The notes under the pieces are model-generated. The model saw only the letters and a list, made by a program, of their open reading frames with translations, searched no databases and was not told the origin of the DNA. A DNA stretch of 39,856 bases, from the NCBI GenBank assembly GCA_015233395.1, contig JADFXV010000023.1:1-39856 (forward strand), given 5' to 3'. Positions 23,742-30,858 of this stretch are shown piece by piece. This DNA comes from Desulfovibrionaceae bacterium. GTDB lineage: Bacteria > Desulfobacterota > Desulfovibrionia > Desulfovibrionales > Desulfovibrionaceae. The stretch's first letter is position 1; each line of letters begins with the position of its first letter. The position numbers and the translations under genes are program-made.

Positions 23742-24824
23742 ATAACAGGCAAAACCATCCAGGACCGCGCCCGGGGAGCCCTCATGGGGGCGTTCGTCGG
23801 AGACGCGCTCGGGCTGGGCCCGCACTGGTATTACAATCTGGACGAACTGCGCCGGGACTACGGCGCCTGGATCGACGGCTATACCGAGCCCAAGCCCGGC
23901 CGGTACCACGAGGGGCTCAAGGCGGGCGAACTCTCCCAGGCGGGCTTCATCCTCAAGCTGACGCTCGCCTCGCTCGTCGAGCGCGGCGGCTACGACGAGG
24001 CGGATTTCTGCCGCCGCATGGACGAGGAGCTCTTCACCCGGCTTGACGGCTCGCCCGTGAGCGGACCGGGCCGGTACTCCAGCCAATCGATCCGCGAGGC
24101 CTGGCGCCGCCGCGTCGAGCAAAAATTGCCCTGGGGACAAACCGGCGGCCACGCCGACACCACCGAAGCGATCGAACGCACCCTCGCCCTGGCCGTGCGC
24201 TATGCCCTCAAGCCCGCGCAACTCGCGGCCTTCGTCGCCGCCAACACCGTCCTGACCCAGGCCGACGAGCTGGTGGTCTCGCTGACCGTGGCCTTCTGCG
24301 CCGTGCTCGGCCAGCTTGTGAAAGGCGACACGCTGGACGCGCAACTTTCGGCCAAGCTCATGGAGCTGGTGAAAACCGGGGATTTGCCCTTCCACGCCGT
24401 AACGCGCGACAACCTCGCGCCGCCGCGCCCGGGCGACCCGGACCCGCCGCGCGCCGGCCGGTTCGCCTCGCCGGACGCCCTGCTTTCCCCCTCGTACATG
24501 GCCGAAGCCGCCGCCGATCCGCTGGTGCGCATCGAACCCGCCTGGAAGGTCTCGCTCGTCTACGGCATGCCCTGCGCCATTTACCATCAGCTCCCGGCCG
24601 CCTACTATCTCGCCGCCAGGTTTCACGACGACTTCGAAGCGGCGGTGCTGCACGCGGTCAACGGCGGCGGACAAAACCAGGCGCGCGCCATCTTAACCGG
24701 CGCGCTCGCCGGGGCGCAGACGGGCATTACCGGCATACCGCAACGCTTCATCGACGGTCTCAAGGAAGCGGAAACGCTCATGGATCTGGCGGCGCGGCTG
24801 GCCTTAAGGATTACGGGCGAGTAA
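23742..24824 (+). CDS. ADP-ribosylglycohydrolase-family protein with altered metal site
   Basis: The body matches the ADP-ribosylglycohydrolase (DraG-like) family: RARGALMGAFVGDALGLGPHW at the N-terminus, HADTTEAIERTLAL in the middle, and NGGGQNQARAILTGALAGA near the C-terminus. Classical members bind two Mg ions through an acidic GGDTDT-type motif at that last site. Here the acidic residues are replaced by Gln-Asn-Gln, so classical hydrolysis of ADP-ribose bonds is doubtful. The start is unclear: the ATG at 23784 would cut off the conserved first helix, and the TTG at 23610 has no ribosome binding site. AGGAG at 23731-23735 lies 6 bases before an ATA codon at 23742, which I take as the most likely start. 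The gene stands alone on the plus strand. Confidence 0.8.
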   Translation: MTGKTIQDRARGALMGAFVGDALGLGPHWYYNLDELRRDYGAWIDGYTEPKPGRYHEGLKAGELSQAGFILKLTLASLVERGGYDEADFCRRMDEELFTRLDGSPVSGPGRYSSQSIREAWRRRVEQKLPWGQTGGHADTTEAIERTLALAVRYALKPAQLAAFVAANTVLTQADELVVSLTVAFCAVLGQLVKGDTLDAQLSAKLMELVKTGDLPFHAVTRDNLAPPRPGDPDPPRAGRFASPDALLSPSYMAEAAADPLVRIEPAWKVSLVYGMPCAIYHQLPAAYYLAARFHDDFEAAVLHAVNGGGQNQARAILTGALAGAQTGITGIPQRFIDGLKEAETLMDLAARLALRITGE

Positions 24825-24848
24825 GGACGCGGCAGGCCCGCCGGTCGC

Positions 24849-25643
24849 CTACGACAACGGCTCTCCCTTGCGCAAAAGCGCCCTCACCCGCGTCGTCTCG
24901 CGTTCCATTTCCGACAGGCGGGCCAGGATATCGCGCTCTTCGCCGGTGCGGACCACGGTCATGCGCACCGCGCCGTGCTCGAAAACCAGCCGCCTGTCGG
25001 CCGACAGGGCCAGCACCGGGTCGTGGGTGGCGATGACCACGATCTTGTCGCTGGCGAGCAGGAGGTCGAGCGCCCGGCGCTTGTCCACGCCCGCGTTCTC
25101 GATCTCGTCGATGAGCAGCGCCGGGGACCAGCTGAGCAGCGCCGTGTCCGCGATCATCAGCGCCCGCGACTGGCCGCCGGAGAGCTGCGTGAGCTGCACC
25201 CCGGGATCAAACGGCTCCCCGGCCAGGGAGTTGGCCGCCGCGATCACCCGCCGCGCCGCTTCCTGCGGGTCGGGAGCCTCCCGGCTGAGCGCGTGGGTCA
25301 AAACGAAGTCGCGCACGCTCAAGTCGAGCACGAAATTCATGTTCTGGGTCAGCTGGGCCACCAGCCTGCCCTGGAGCTCGAAGCGCTCGTCCGCGTCCGG
25401 TGAGCGGCCGTCAAGCAGAAGCCTGCGGCCGGTGGGCGTGTCCCCGCAGGCCAGGGATTCGATGTCCGACAAAAAGCGGCTCTTGCCGGACCCGGTGGGT
25501 CCGAGCAGCGCCGTGATCTCGCCCGGGCGCAGGACGACGTCGCCGGCTTCGGGCCGGCCGGACTTGTCGCGTCCGGCGGTCAGGGTCAGGCTGGCGGGCG
25601 CCCACGCCCGGGCCTTCGCGCCCGCGTCCGCGCCGTCAGCCAT
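24849..25643 (-). CDS. ABC-type ATPase of a permease-less three-gene unit
   Basis: A 264-residue nucleotide-binding protein with a full ABC motif set: Walker A GPTGSGKS (48-55), Q-loop region QLTQN (97-101), signature LSGGQ (154-158), Walker B LLIDEIE with Asp179-Glu180, and switch His207 (ATHD). It should bind and hydrolyse ATP as a dimer. A C-terminal helical tail (~235-264) is not typical of import ATPases. The ATG at 25643 overlaps the stop of the GTPase gene by 8 bases, so the two are coupled. No permease gene lies in the locus, so a role in transport is unproven; soluble ABC ATPases also serve in cofactor assembly and repair. What it powers is unknown. Confidence 0.88.
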   Translation of the reverse strand: MADGADAGAKARAWAPASLTLTAGRDKSGRPEAGDVVLRPGEITALLGPTGSGKSRFLSDIESLACGDTPTGRRLLLDGRSPDADERFELQGRLVAQLTQNMNFVLDLSVRDFVLTHALSREAPDPQEAARRVIAAANSLAGEPFDPGVQLTQLSGGQSRALMIADTALLSWSPALLIDEIENAGVDKRRALDLLLASDKIVVIATHDPVLALSADRRLVFEHGAVRMTVVRTGEERDILARLSEMERETTRVRALLRKGEPLS

Positions 25644-26337
25644 CGCTTACTCCGGCGAACCGGGCCTTTTTCACATTGCCTTTCTGGTAGCGCGAGCCGA
25701 TGCGGGTTTCGCTCAGGCAGTACGAGCACACGGCGGCGGGCATGGAGAAGCGCAGTTTCATGTCCGTGACGGTTTTTATGTCCGGAGCCTGAGCCAGGAT
25801 CGCGGCCAGGTCGGCGCAGCCCTGGCCGGTGAGCCCGTTGACGTGGCGGATCACGGCCCGGCCGTTCATCTGGCGGATGCGGTAGCGGTACACCTCGCGT
25901 TCGGCCTGGGAGACCAGGTCCCCCTTGGTGACGATGACGATGTCGGCCAGGCGCAGCATGGGGCCGATCTTTTCCGGGGCGTCGATGCCCATGAGGTTGT
26001 CGATGACGCAGATCCCAAGCGCCCCCCGGATATGCGGCGAGCAGCGGTTGCACAGTCCGGCGGTCTCGATGATCCCCGTCTCGGCGCCGGTCCCGGCCGC
26101 CCAGGCGAAGGCCTCCTCCAGGTTGGTGGCGAAAAAGTGGTCCGGGCACAGTCCGCCCGAGAAGACCACGGACACCGCAATCCCCGCCTCGCGGTAGATT
26201 TCGCCGTCGCGGCTTTGCAGGCAGTCGAACTTGACCACCGCGCAGGAACGGCCAAGCTCGCGCAGCGCCCCGCAGGCTTTGGCCACCACCGACGTCTTGC
26301 CGCAGGAAGGCGGCCCGGCCACGGTGACGAGTCTCAT
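25636..26337 (-). CDS. UreG/HypB-like P-loop GTPase with Cys/His metal motifs
   Basis: A 233-residue SIMIBI-class GTPase. Walker A is GPPSCGKTS (8-16), followed by a switch region KFDCLQSRDGEIYRE (36-50), a Walker B-like IIETAGLC (89-96), and the guanine-specificity motif TKGD (137-140). Candidate metal ligands are GGLCPDH (Cys64, His67), which recalls the CPH motif of the urease nickel chaperone UreG, then LCNRCSPH (Cys96, Cys99) and CSYC (Cys204-Cys207) near the C-terminus. The ATG at 26337 overlaps the upstream stop as ATGA; the frame extends to 26535, but that extension lies inside the upstream gene. The family inserts metals (Ni, Co, Zn) or works with metallochaperones. The metal and target here are unknown. 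Confidence 0.87.
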   Translation of the reverse strand: MRLVTVAGPPSCGKTSVVAKACGALRELGRSCAVVKFDCLQSRDGEIYREAGIAVSVVFSGGLCPDHFFATNLEEAFAWAAGTGAETGIIETAGLCNRCSPHIRGALGICVIDNLMGIDAPEKIGPMLRLADIVIVTKGDLVSQAEREVYRYRIRQMNGRAVIRHVNGLTGQGCADLAAILAQAPDIKTVTDMKLRFSMPAAVCSYCLSETRIGSRYQKGNVKKARFAGVSDG

Positions 26338-27365
26338 GATTTTTTGCGCGCCATCGAGCGGAACAGGACGTTCACCTTGTCGCGCAGTTCGCTGATGTCG
26401 TTGTCGCGGATAAAATCCCAGCCCACCCATTTCAGCGTTGCTTCCGCGGGCAGCCTGGAGGCGACGGCCCCGTCCATGGGCGCGAACCAGGCCGCGCTGT
26501 CGATGGCGGCGAAACCGCCCGCGAAAAAATCGCACAGCGCGGACAAACGCGCCCGCTCGCTCTTTTTCGCCAGAAAATAGAGCGGGCTGGCCGCCGCCCC
26601 GTCGCGGGGCCAGACGACCTCGACGTGCTCGGGCTGGCGCACGCTCTCGGCGAAAAAGGCCGGGATCACGTACACCGCGCCCGCGTCCGCGTCGCGCGAG
26701 CCGGCGGATTTCACCATGGCCGAGGAATGCATGAGTCCCTTGCAGTTGGCGGCCAGGGCCTCAAGGCCGGCCAGGCCGCAATCCTTGTACAGGTTCAGGG
26801 CCACGGCGTCGGCCATGTCGTCGCCGTCGCCGCACATGACCACTTCCCCGGCGTAGCGCGGGTGCAGGAGATCCTCCCAGGCGCGCGGAACGGGCAAACC
26901 GCCCAGGCGGCGGGTGTCGGCCAGGAACACGTACGGGGTGGCGCCGTACACGGTGTAGACCCCGTCCGGATCGATCAGCCCGGCCTTCTCGTGCAAGGGA
27001 TTGACGGTCTTCGGCGGCGCGGCCTCGAACACTCCGGCGCGCACGTGCGCGTTAACGAAATCCTTGCGCCAGAAGTCGCCGAAGCCGATGGAGGCGATGA
27101 TTCCGGGGAGCTTTTCGGGGTCGGTCTGGCGATAGACGGGATCAAAGGGATCGACGGACGTGCAGCCCATGGGGATATGGACGCAGAGCTCGCGGCCCGG
27201 CGACGCCCGGCTCGCGACGATCGCCTCCACGGCGTCCTTCATGGCCAGCTTCACCGGGCACGGGGCGTACAAAAGTAAATCCACGGGAATATCGGGAAAC
27301 GCCGGGGCTTGCCCCGGCTCGCCCATGCTCCGGATGGAGCCCATCAGCTCGTCGAGCGCTTTCAT
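26334..27365 (-). CDS. substrate-binding-like protein lacking a signal peptide
   Basis: A 343-residue protein that resembles periplasmic iron/molybdate-type solute-binding proteins in its middle and end (GVYTVYGATPYVFLADTRRLGGLPVPRAWEDLLHPRYAGEV-type segment ~165-205 and a following GDGDDMADAVALNLYKDCG). The chosen ATG at 27365 has AAGGA about 6 bases upstream and opens with MKALDELMGSIRSMGE, which is neither a signal peptide nor a lipobox, so it should be cytoplasmic. Conserved-looking cysteines are Cys36 (YAPCPVK), Cys61 and Cys68 (ELCVHIPMGCTSVDPFDP). It heads a tightly coupled unit with a metal-type GTPase and an ABC ATPase. A cytoplasmic ligand- or metal-delivering protein is a reasonable inference. 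The frame extends to 27671 without domain content. Confidence 0.82.
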   Translation of the reverse strand: MKALDELMGSIRSMGEPGQAPAFPDIPVDLLLYAPCPVKLAMKDAVEAIVASRASPGRELCVHIPMGCTSVDPFDPVYRQTDPEKLPGIIASIGFGDFWRKDFVNAHVRAGVFEAAPPKTVNPLHEKAGLIDPDGVYTVYGATPYVFLADTRRLGGLPVPRAWEDLLHPRYAGEVVMCGDGDDMADAVALNLYKDCGLAGLEALAANCKGLMHSSAMVKSAGSRDADAGAVYVIPAFFAESVRQPEHVEVVWPRDGAAASPLYFLAKKSERARLSALCDFFAGGFAAIDSAAWFAPMDGAVASRLPAEATLKWVGWDFIRDNDISELRDKVNVLFRSMARKKS

Positions 27366-27535
27366 ATGTTTCCTTTTCGCGGCGGCGGCACGGGAAAGAG
27401 CGCGGCGGACAGGCGTTACGTTACATACGTTCCAAGGGATTGCGGGAGGCGGGCGCGAGGACGGGGACCGAGCCGGTCCTGCCCGGGCGGCGTTTTGAAG
27501 CGCTCCCGCAGCCGGGCGGTCGTATTGCCGGTCGA

Positions 27536-28309
27536 TCAGTCCGTAGCGCTTTTGTCTTCTTTTACATCCTCGCCCGACATCTTGTCGACTATCTTCAACA
27601 ATTTCCCGGCCTCGGTGAAGCCCGGATTGATTTCCAGGGCTTTGACCAGGCTTTCGCGGGCCTTTTCGCAATTTTTCAGTTCAAAAAAAATGCGCGCCAC
27701 GTTGAAATGCAGATGATCGTCGTTTTCGTTGAGCTTGATCGCCTTGTTATAATACTCGGCGGCCTTGTCCAGCATGCCCGCCTTGCGCATCTTGATGCCG
27801 AATTCGTTGAACAGGTGGGTGTGTTCTTCGTCGAAGGCCAGATTCAGCGCCATGATGTCGTTGAATACGCCGCCGGCGTCTTCGAGCTTTCCGCCGTTGA
27901 GATAGGCGATGCCCAGGCCGAAGATGGCTTTCACGTTCTCGGAGTTGACGGCCAGGGCTTTTTTGAAGCTGGCTTCGGCCTTGTCCGGATTGTTGTTTTT
28001 GAGGTGCGCCTCGCCCTTGTCGAGGTTGTGCTGCAACTCGTCCATGGCCGGTTTGACCTTGTTGAAATACACAAGCGGTTCGGGCTTGTAGCGTTCGACG
28101 AATTTCTCAGGCTCCACGGGCGTTTTTTCCCCGGCCGGCACGAAATTGCCGTTGAGCGCCTGGACGTACAGCGCGCCGTCCTCGGCCTGTTCCGCATAGT
28201 AATAGACCAGGCGTTCGGCGGTCTTGCTGGTCCCGCCCATGCCCAGTTTGGATTGCTCCCGGTCGATGACGGCGACCTGAAATCCCCCGGCTTTGGTCTT
28301 GCTCTCCAT
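27536..28309 (-). CDS. tetratricopeptide-repeat protein
   Basis: A 257-residue soluble protein. The N-terminal ~75 residues (VAVIDREQSKLGMGGTSKTAERL and following) are not a known domain to me. From ~100 on it is helical with at least four TPR-like repeats, clearest at DKAEASFKKALAVNSENVKA, DKAAEYYNKAIKLNENDDH and EKARESLVKALEINPGF. TPR proteins are scaffolds for complexes. The ATG at 28309 has AGGAG 9 bases upstream and is preferred over an in-frame TTG three codons earlier. It lies upstream of the permease-less ABC/GTPase unit on the same strand with a 170-base gap, so a shared transcript is possible but not shown. Confidence 0.85.
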   Translation of the reverse strand: MESKTKAGGFQVAVIDREQSKLGMGGTSKTAERLVYYYAEQAEDGALYVQALNGNFVPAGEKTPVEPEKFVERYKPEPLVYFNKVKPAMDELQHNLDKGEAHLKNNNPDKAEASFKKALAVNSENVKAIFGLGIAYLNGGKLEDAGGVFNDIMALNLAFDEEHTHLFNEFGIKMRKAGMLDKAAEYYNKAIKLNENDDHLHFNVARIFFELKNCEKARESLVKALEINPGFTEAGKLLKIVDKMSGEDVKEDKSATD

Positions 28310-28371
28310 GGCGCGCAACTCCTGACGTGATCTGCCGGCAATCTACTCCCGGCCCGGCCGCCTGTCGAGGG

Positions 28372-28403
28372 GCTGAAAAAATGCGCGCCGGCCGGGTTTC
28401 AGC
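28372..28403 (-). terminator. possible terminator overlapping the hemerythrin-domain stop
   Basis: GCTGAAA (28372-28378) and TTTCAGC (28397-28403) are exact inverted arms around a GC-rich centre. On the minus strand the 3' arm contains a T6 run (28376-28381). The element spans the stop codon of the gene at 28399. It is suggestive only. Confidence 0.4.
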
Positions 28404-28944
28404 GGGAAGCGGCCCCTTCGCGGCTCTCTGCCACGGCAGCGTACTTTTCCCGGAAAACACGCGTCTCGACGGCGTCGAAGGCGAGAAGCATCGCCTCCAT
28501 CTCGTCTTTGGCGAAATGGCGCATGACGGGATGGAAGAAGCGCTTGTCCTCTTTTTCGATGTGGGTCCGGTAAAATCCGGACAGCTCCCGCATCAGGCGG
28601 ACCAGGGGCGCGCCCCGGGAAGGATCGCCGGGAACGGCCCGGCCGTTGGCGTCGTGGATGGCCAGGACGAGGGCGCGGCCGCGAACGTGCTCCGCGACGA
28701 GTTCCCCGAGTATGCGGCGTTCTTCGTCCGAAAGCGGTTTTTGAGCCAAGGCGGCGAACAGGATCTCCTCTTCCTTGCCGTGGTGGCAGCGGTCGGCGTA
28801 ATAGCGGAAAAAGTCCACCGCCTCGTCGATCAAGCGGCTGTCCGGGCTTGCTCCGGCCTCGATGCGCCCGGCCTCGGCCTCCATCAGGACGATCAGGCGT
28901 TCGATGAGGCGGTGTTCGTGCATGAGCGGTCCGATCGGTTGCAT
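28399..28944 (-). CDS. hemerythrin HHE-domain protein
   Basis: A 181-residue cytoplasmic protein of the hemerythrin/HHE family. Likely di-iron ligands are in LMHEHRLIE (His9, His11), DRCHHGKEEEILF (His54/55, Glu58), EHVRGR (His86), THIEKED (His128) and FFHPVM (His138). The spacing is that of the longer HHE proteins rather than of the classical hemerythrin at 11602. AGGAGG stands 6 bases before the ATG at 28944, a near-ideal ribosome binding site; the frame's extension to 29028 is unlike protein. Such proteins sense or scavenge oxygen or NO, or take part in iron-sulfur repair (family knowledge). Its neighbours are a TPR protein downstream and a sensor kinase upstream on the same strand. Confidence 0.9.
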   Translation of the reverse strand: MQPIGPLMHEHRLIERLIVLMEAEAGRIEAGASPDSRLIDEAVDFFRYYADRCHHGKEEEILFAALAQKPLSDEERRILGELVAEHVRGRALVLAIHDANGRAVPGDPSRGAPLVRLMRELSGFYRTHIEKEDKRFFHPVMRHFAKDEMEAMLLAFDAVETRVFREKYAAVAESREGAASR

Positions 28945-29037
28945 GCGTATCCTCCTTGCGCTCCCGGTGTTTCCAGCGGGAGCCGGGCATGATTCCCGGT
29001 CAGTACACCCGGTTGCGATGCGCCGCAATCCTTGGCG

Positions 29038-29068
29038 GCGAAAAAAGCGCCCGCCGTCGCTTTTTCGC
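29038..29068. terminator. hairpin between the HAMP kinase and the hemerythrin-domain gene
   Basis: GCGAAAAAAGCG (29038-29049) pairs with CGCTTTTTCGC (29058-29068) with one unpaired A and an 8-base loop. It lies 18 bases after the stop of the minus-strand kinase, where the 3' arm supplies T6 on the minus strand. This is a plausible intrinsic terminator for the kinase gene. Confidence 0.5.
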
Positions 29069-29085
29069 GGGACGCCCGGGCCGGA

Positions 29086-30531
29086 TCAGATCGCCTGGCC
29101 GCCCGGCTCCTGGCTGAGTTCGGCCTTGGGCAAAAACACCGAAAAACAGGCGCCCTGGCCCGGCGCGCTGTCCACCTCGATGCGCCCGCCGTGGCGTTTG
29201 ACGATGGAATACGTGACCGAAAGGCCAAGGCCGGTGCCCTTGCCGACCTCCTTGGTGGTGAAAAAGGGCTCGAAGATGTGCGAGAGATTTTCCGGCGATA
29301 TGCCCGGGCCCAAGTCGCGCACGCTCAGGCGGACAAAATCGCCCGCATCCGCGCCCGCGACAGTGATGACGCCCCCGGGCGGGCTGACGTGCACGGCGTT
29401 CTGCATCAGATTCAAAAACACCTGCTGCAACAGGCGCAGGTTGCCCGCCACCGCGTCCAGGCCGTGCGGGACGTTCACGTCGATGGTCAGCCCGGAAATC
29501 ATGATCTGGTTGCGCAGCAGGGCCAGCGAACTTTGCACCACCGTCTCCGGGGAGAGCGGGCTGAATTTGGCTTTCTCCGTGCGCGAAAAATCGAGCAGGT
29601 TGCGCACGATCTCGCCGGCGCGTTCGGCCTGGGACAGGATGTCCCGGGTGATGTCCCGGCCCTCTTCGCCGAGCTCGTCGCCGTGGACTTCCAGCACGGT
29701 TTCGGCCGAGAGCATGATGTTGTTCAGGGGATTGTTGAGTTCGTGGGCGATTCCGGCGGTCAGGGTGCCAAGCGCCGCGATCTTGCGGGCCTGAAGCAGG
29801 TCCTCCTGGTTGGCCGTCAATTCCAGCGCCATGCGGTTTAAGGCGTCGAGCAGCCCGGCCACCTCCTCGATGTGGTGCCCCCCGGCCGCCACCGGGCTGA
29901 AATCGCCCTTGGCCACCCGGGCGGTGATCTGGCGGATCAGGCCGAGAGGTTTGAGCAGGCTCGCGGCGATGACCTTGATGAGTACGGCCATGAGCACCAA
30001 AAAAACCCCCACGTAGGCGAAAGGCAAAAGCGACACCTCGAAGATGGTCTTGTGGATTTGCGCGCGCTTGGTGCGGATCAGCTCTTGGGCCGTGTCCACC
30101 AGGAGTTTGCCCGTGGCCCGGATGCTTTCTCCGGTCGCGTCCCGGCCGTCGCCCAGGCCGATGAAATCCTGGCGGTAGAGGACCAGGGCGTCGCGCAGGG
30201 CGGCGAGCCCTCCGGCGCCGGCCACGAGGACGACGTCGGGGCTCAACTCCACCAGCACCTCGTCGGCCTGGTCCAGATAGGAGAGGCCCTCTCGCAGATT
30301 CTCCTCCCCGCCGTAGATGAGCTGGTTTTTTTCGTAGCGCCGCGCTTCGAGGATAAAATGGCGCAGATCGTCGTAGCGTTCGCTCAGATTCAGCCGGCCG
30401 CGCACGGTCGCAAGCGTCCAGACGTTGAGCGCGGTCAGGCCGCAGGCCACCAGAAAGGCCACCAGGAACAGAGTGAAAATCTTGCCCTTGATCGAGTTGA
30501 AGAAGATCTTGAGCCGGAAAGAATCGGTCAC
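29086..30531 (-). CDS. membrane sensor histidine kinase with HAMP domain
   Basis: A 481-residue kinase. I chose the GTG at 30531 because AGGAGG lies 7 bases upstream; an in-frame GTG at 30558 has no such site. Membrane segment 1 is at ~19-40, followed by a periplasmic helical sensor (~45-165), membrane segment 2 (~169-190), HAMP (~191-245), HisKA with His263 in AHELNNPLNN, and HATPase with N378, DLGPGIS (406-412) and GTGLGL (432-437). It is of the NtrB/ZraS-like class, without a PAS domain or receiver. It is divergent from the transporter/PEP-synthase-like operon and appears to share a promoter region with it. The only stand-alone receiver on that side, at 35131, is the likely partner. Confidence 0.93.
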   Translation of the reverse strand: MTDSFRLKIFFNSIKGKIFTLFLVAFLVACGLTALNVWTLATVRGRLNLSERYDDLRHFILEARRYEKNQLIYGGEENLREGLSYLDQADEVLVELSPDVVLVAGAGGLAALRDALVLYRQDFIGLGDGRDATGESIRATGKLLVDTAQELIRTKRAQIHKTIFEVSLLPFAYVGVFLVLMAVLIKVIAASLLKPLGLIRQITARVAKGDFSPVAAGGHHIEEVAGLLDALNRMALELTANQEDLLQARKIAALGTLTAGIAHELNNPLNNIMLSAETVLEVHGDELGEEGRDITRDILSQAERAGEIVRNLLDFSRTEKAKFSPLSPETVVQSSLALLRNQIMISGLTIDVNVPHGLDAVAGNLRLLQQVFLNLMQNAVHVSPPGGVITVAGADAGDFVRLSVRDLGPGISPENLSHIFEPFFTTKEVGKGTGLGLSVTYSIVKRHGGRIEVDSAPGQGACFSVFLPKAELSQEPGGQAI

Positions 30532-30640
30532 ATCCGCTCCTCCTTGGGCGCCTGTCACGACAGAGTCCGGAAGGCGCGACCCGGCGCCCCGGCGAAAAGC
30601 GAAATCTGTTCCCGGAACGCTCCGCTGCCGGCGGCAACCG

Positions 30641-30669
30641 TTGCATTATACGACATGTTCCAATATGAT
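30641..30669 (+). promoter_or_regulatory. sigma70-type promoter toward the transporter/PEP-synthase-like operon
   Basis: TTGCAT (30641-30646) and TATGAT (30664-30669) are 17 bases apart. Both boxes match the consensus well (four and five of six). Transcription would start near 30676, giving a leader of about 180 bases before the ATG at 30859. The boxes overlap those of a minus-strand promoter. Confidence 0.55.
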
Positions 30670-30673
30670 ACAA
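30645..30673 (-). promoter_or_regulatory. sigma70-type promoter toward the HAMP kinase gene
   Basis: On the minus strand, TTGTAT (30673-30668) and a perfect TATAAT (30650-30645) are 17 bases apart. Transcription would start near 30638, about 107 bases before the GTG at 30531. Its -10 box overlaps the -35 box of the plus-strand promoter and the reverse, so only one polymerase can bind at a time. Confidence 0.55.
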
Positions 30674-30858
30674 GACGCCGGGGCGAATCGCGCCGGACCG
30701 TAACGGCCGCGATCCTCCCCGGCCGTTCTTTTGCGATGTGATTTGCAAAACTATTTCAGAGTCTTGTCCAATTTCCCGCGCCGGATTCCGGGCTTTTTCA
30801 AGCCGGGCCGGGCCGCGTGAAACAACGGAACCACGTAACAGCGCACAAAGGAAGGACC

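Larger units (their letters stand above)
30532..30858. other. 327-bp divergent control region
   Basis: This space between the HAMP kinase and the transporter operon has no gene. It holds overlapping promoter boxes for both directions at 30641-30673, leaders of about 105 bases toward the kinase and about 180 bases toward the transporter, and a short imperfect hairpin around 30788-30805 in the transporter leader. Confidence 0.5.

Noticed and set aside
23606-24046. 146-codon plus-strand frame starting at an ATG at 23606
   Set aside because: It is out of frame with the ADP-ribosylglycohydrolase family motifs and becomes an Arg/Pro-rich frame without family motifs.
27366-27535. Possible operator around GTTACGTTACATACGTTCC (27414-27432)
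   Set aside because: Partial repeats of CGTTAC are visible, but there is no clear symmetry or promoter boxes at proper spacing.
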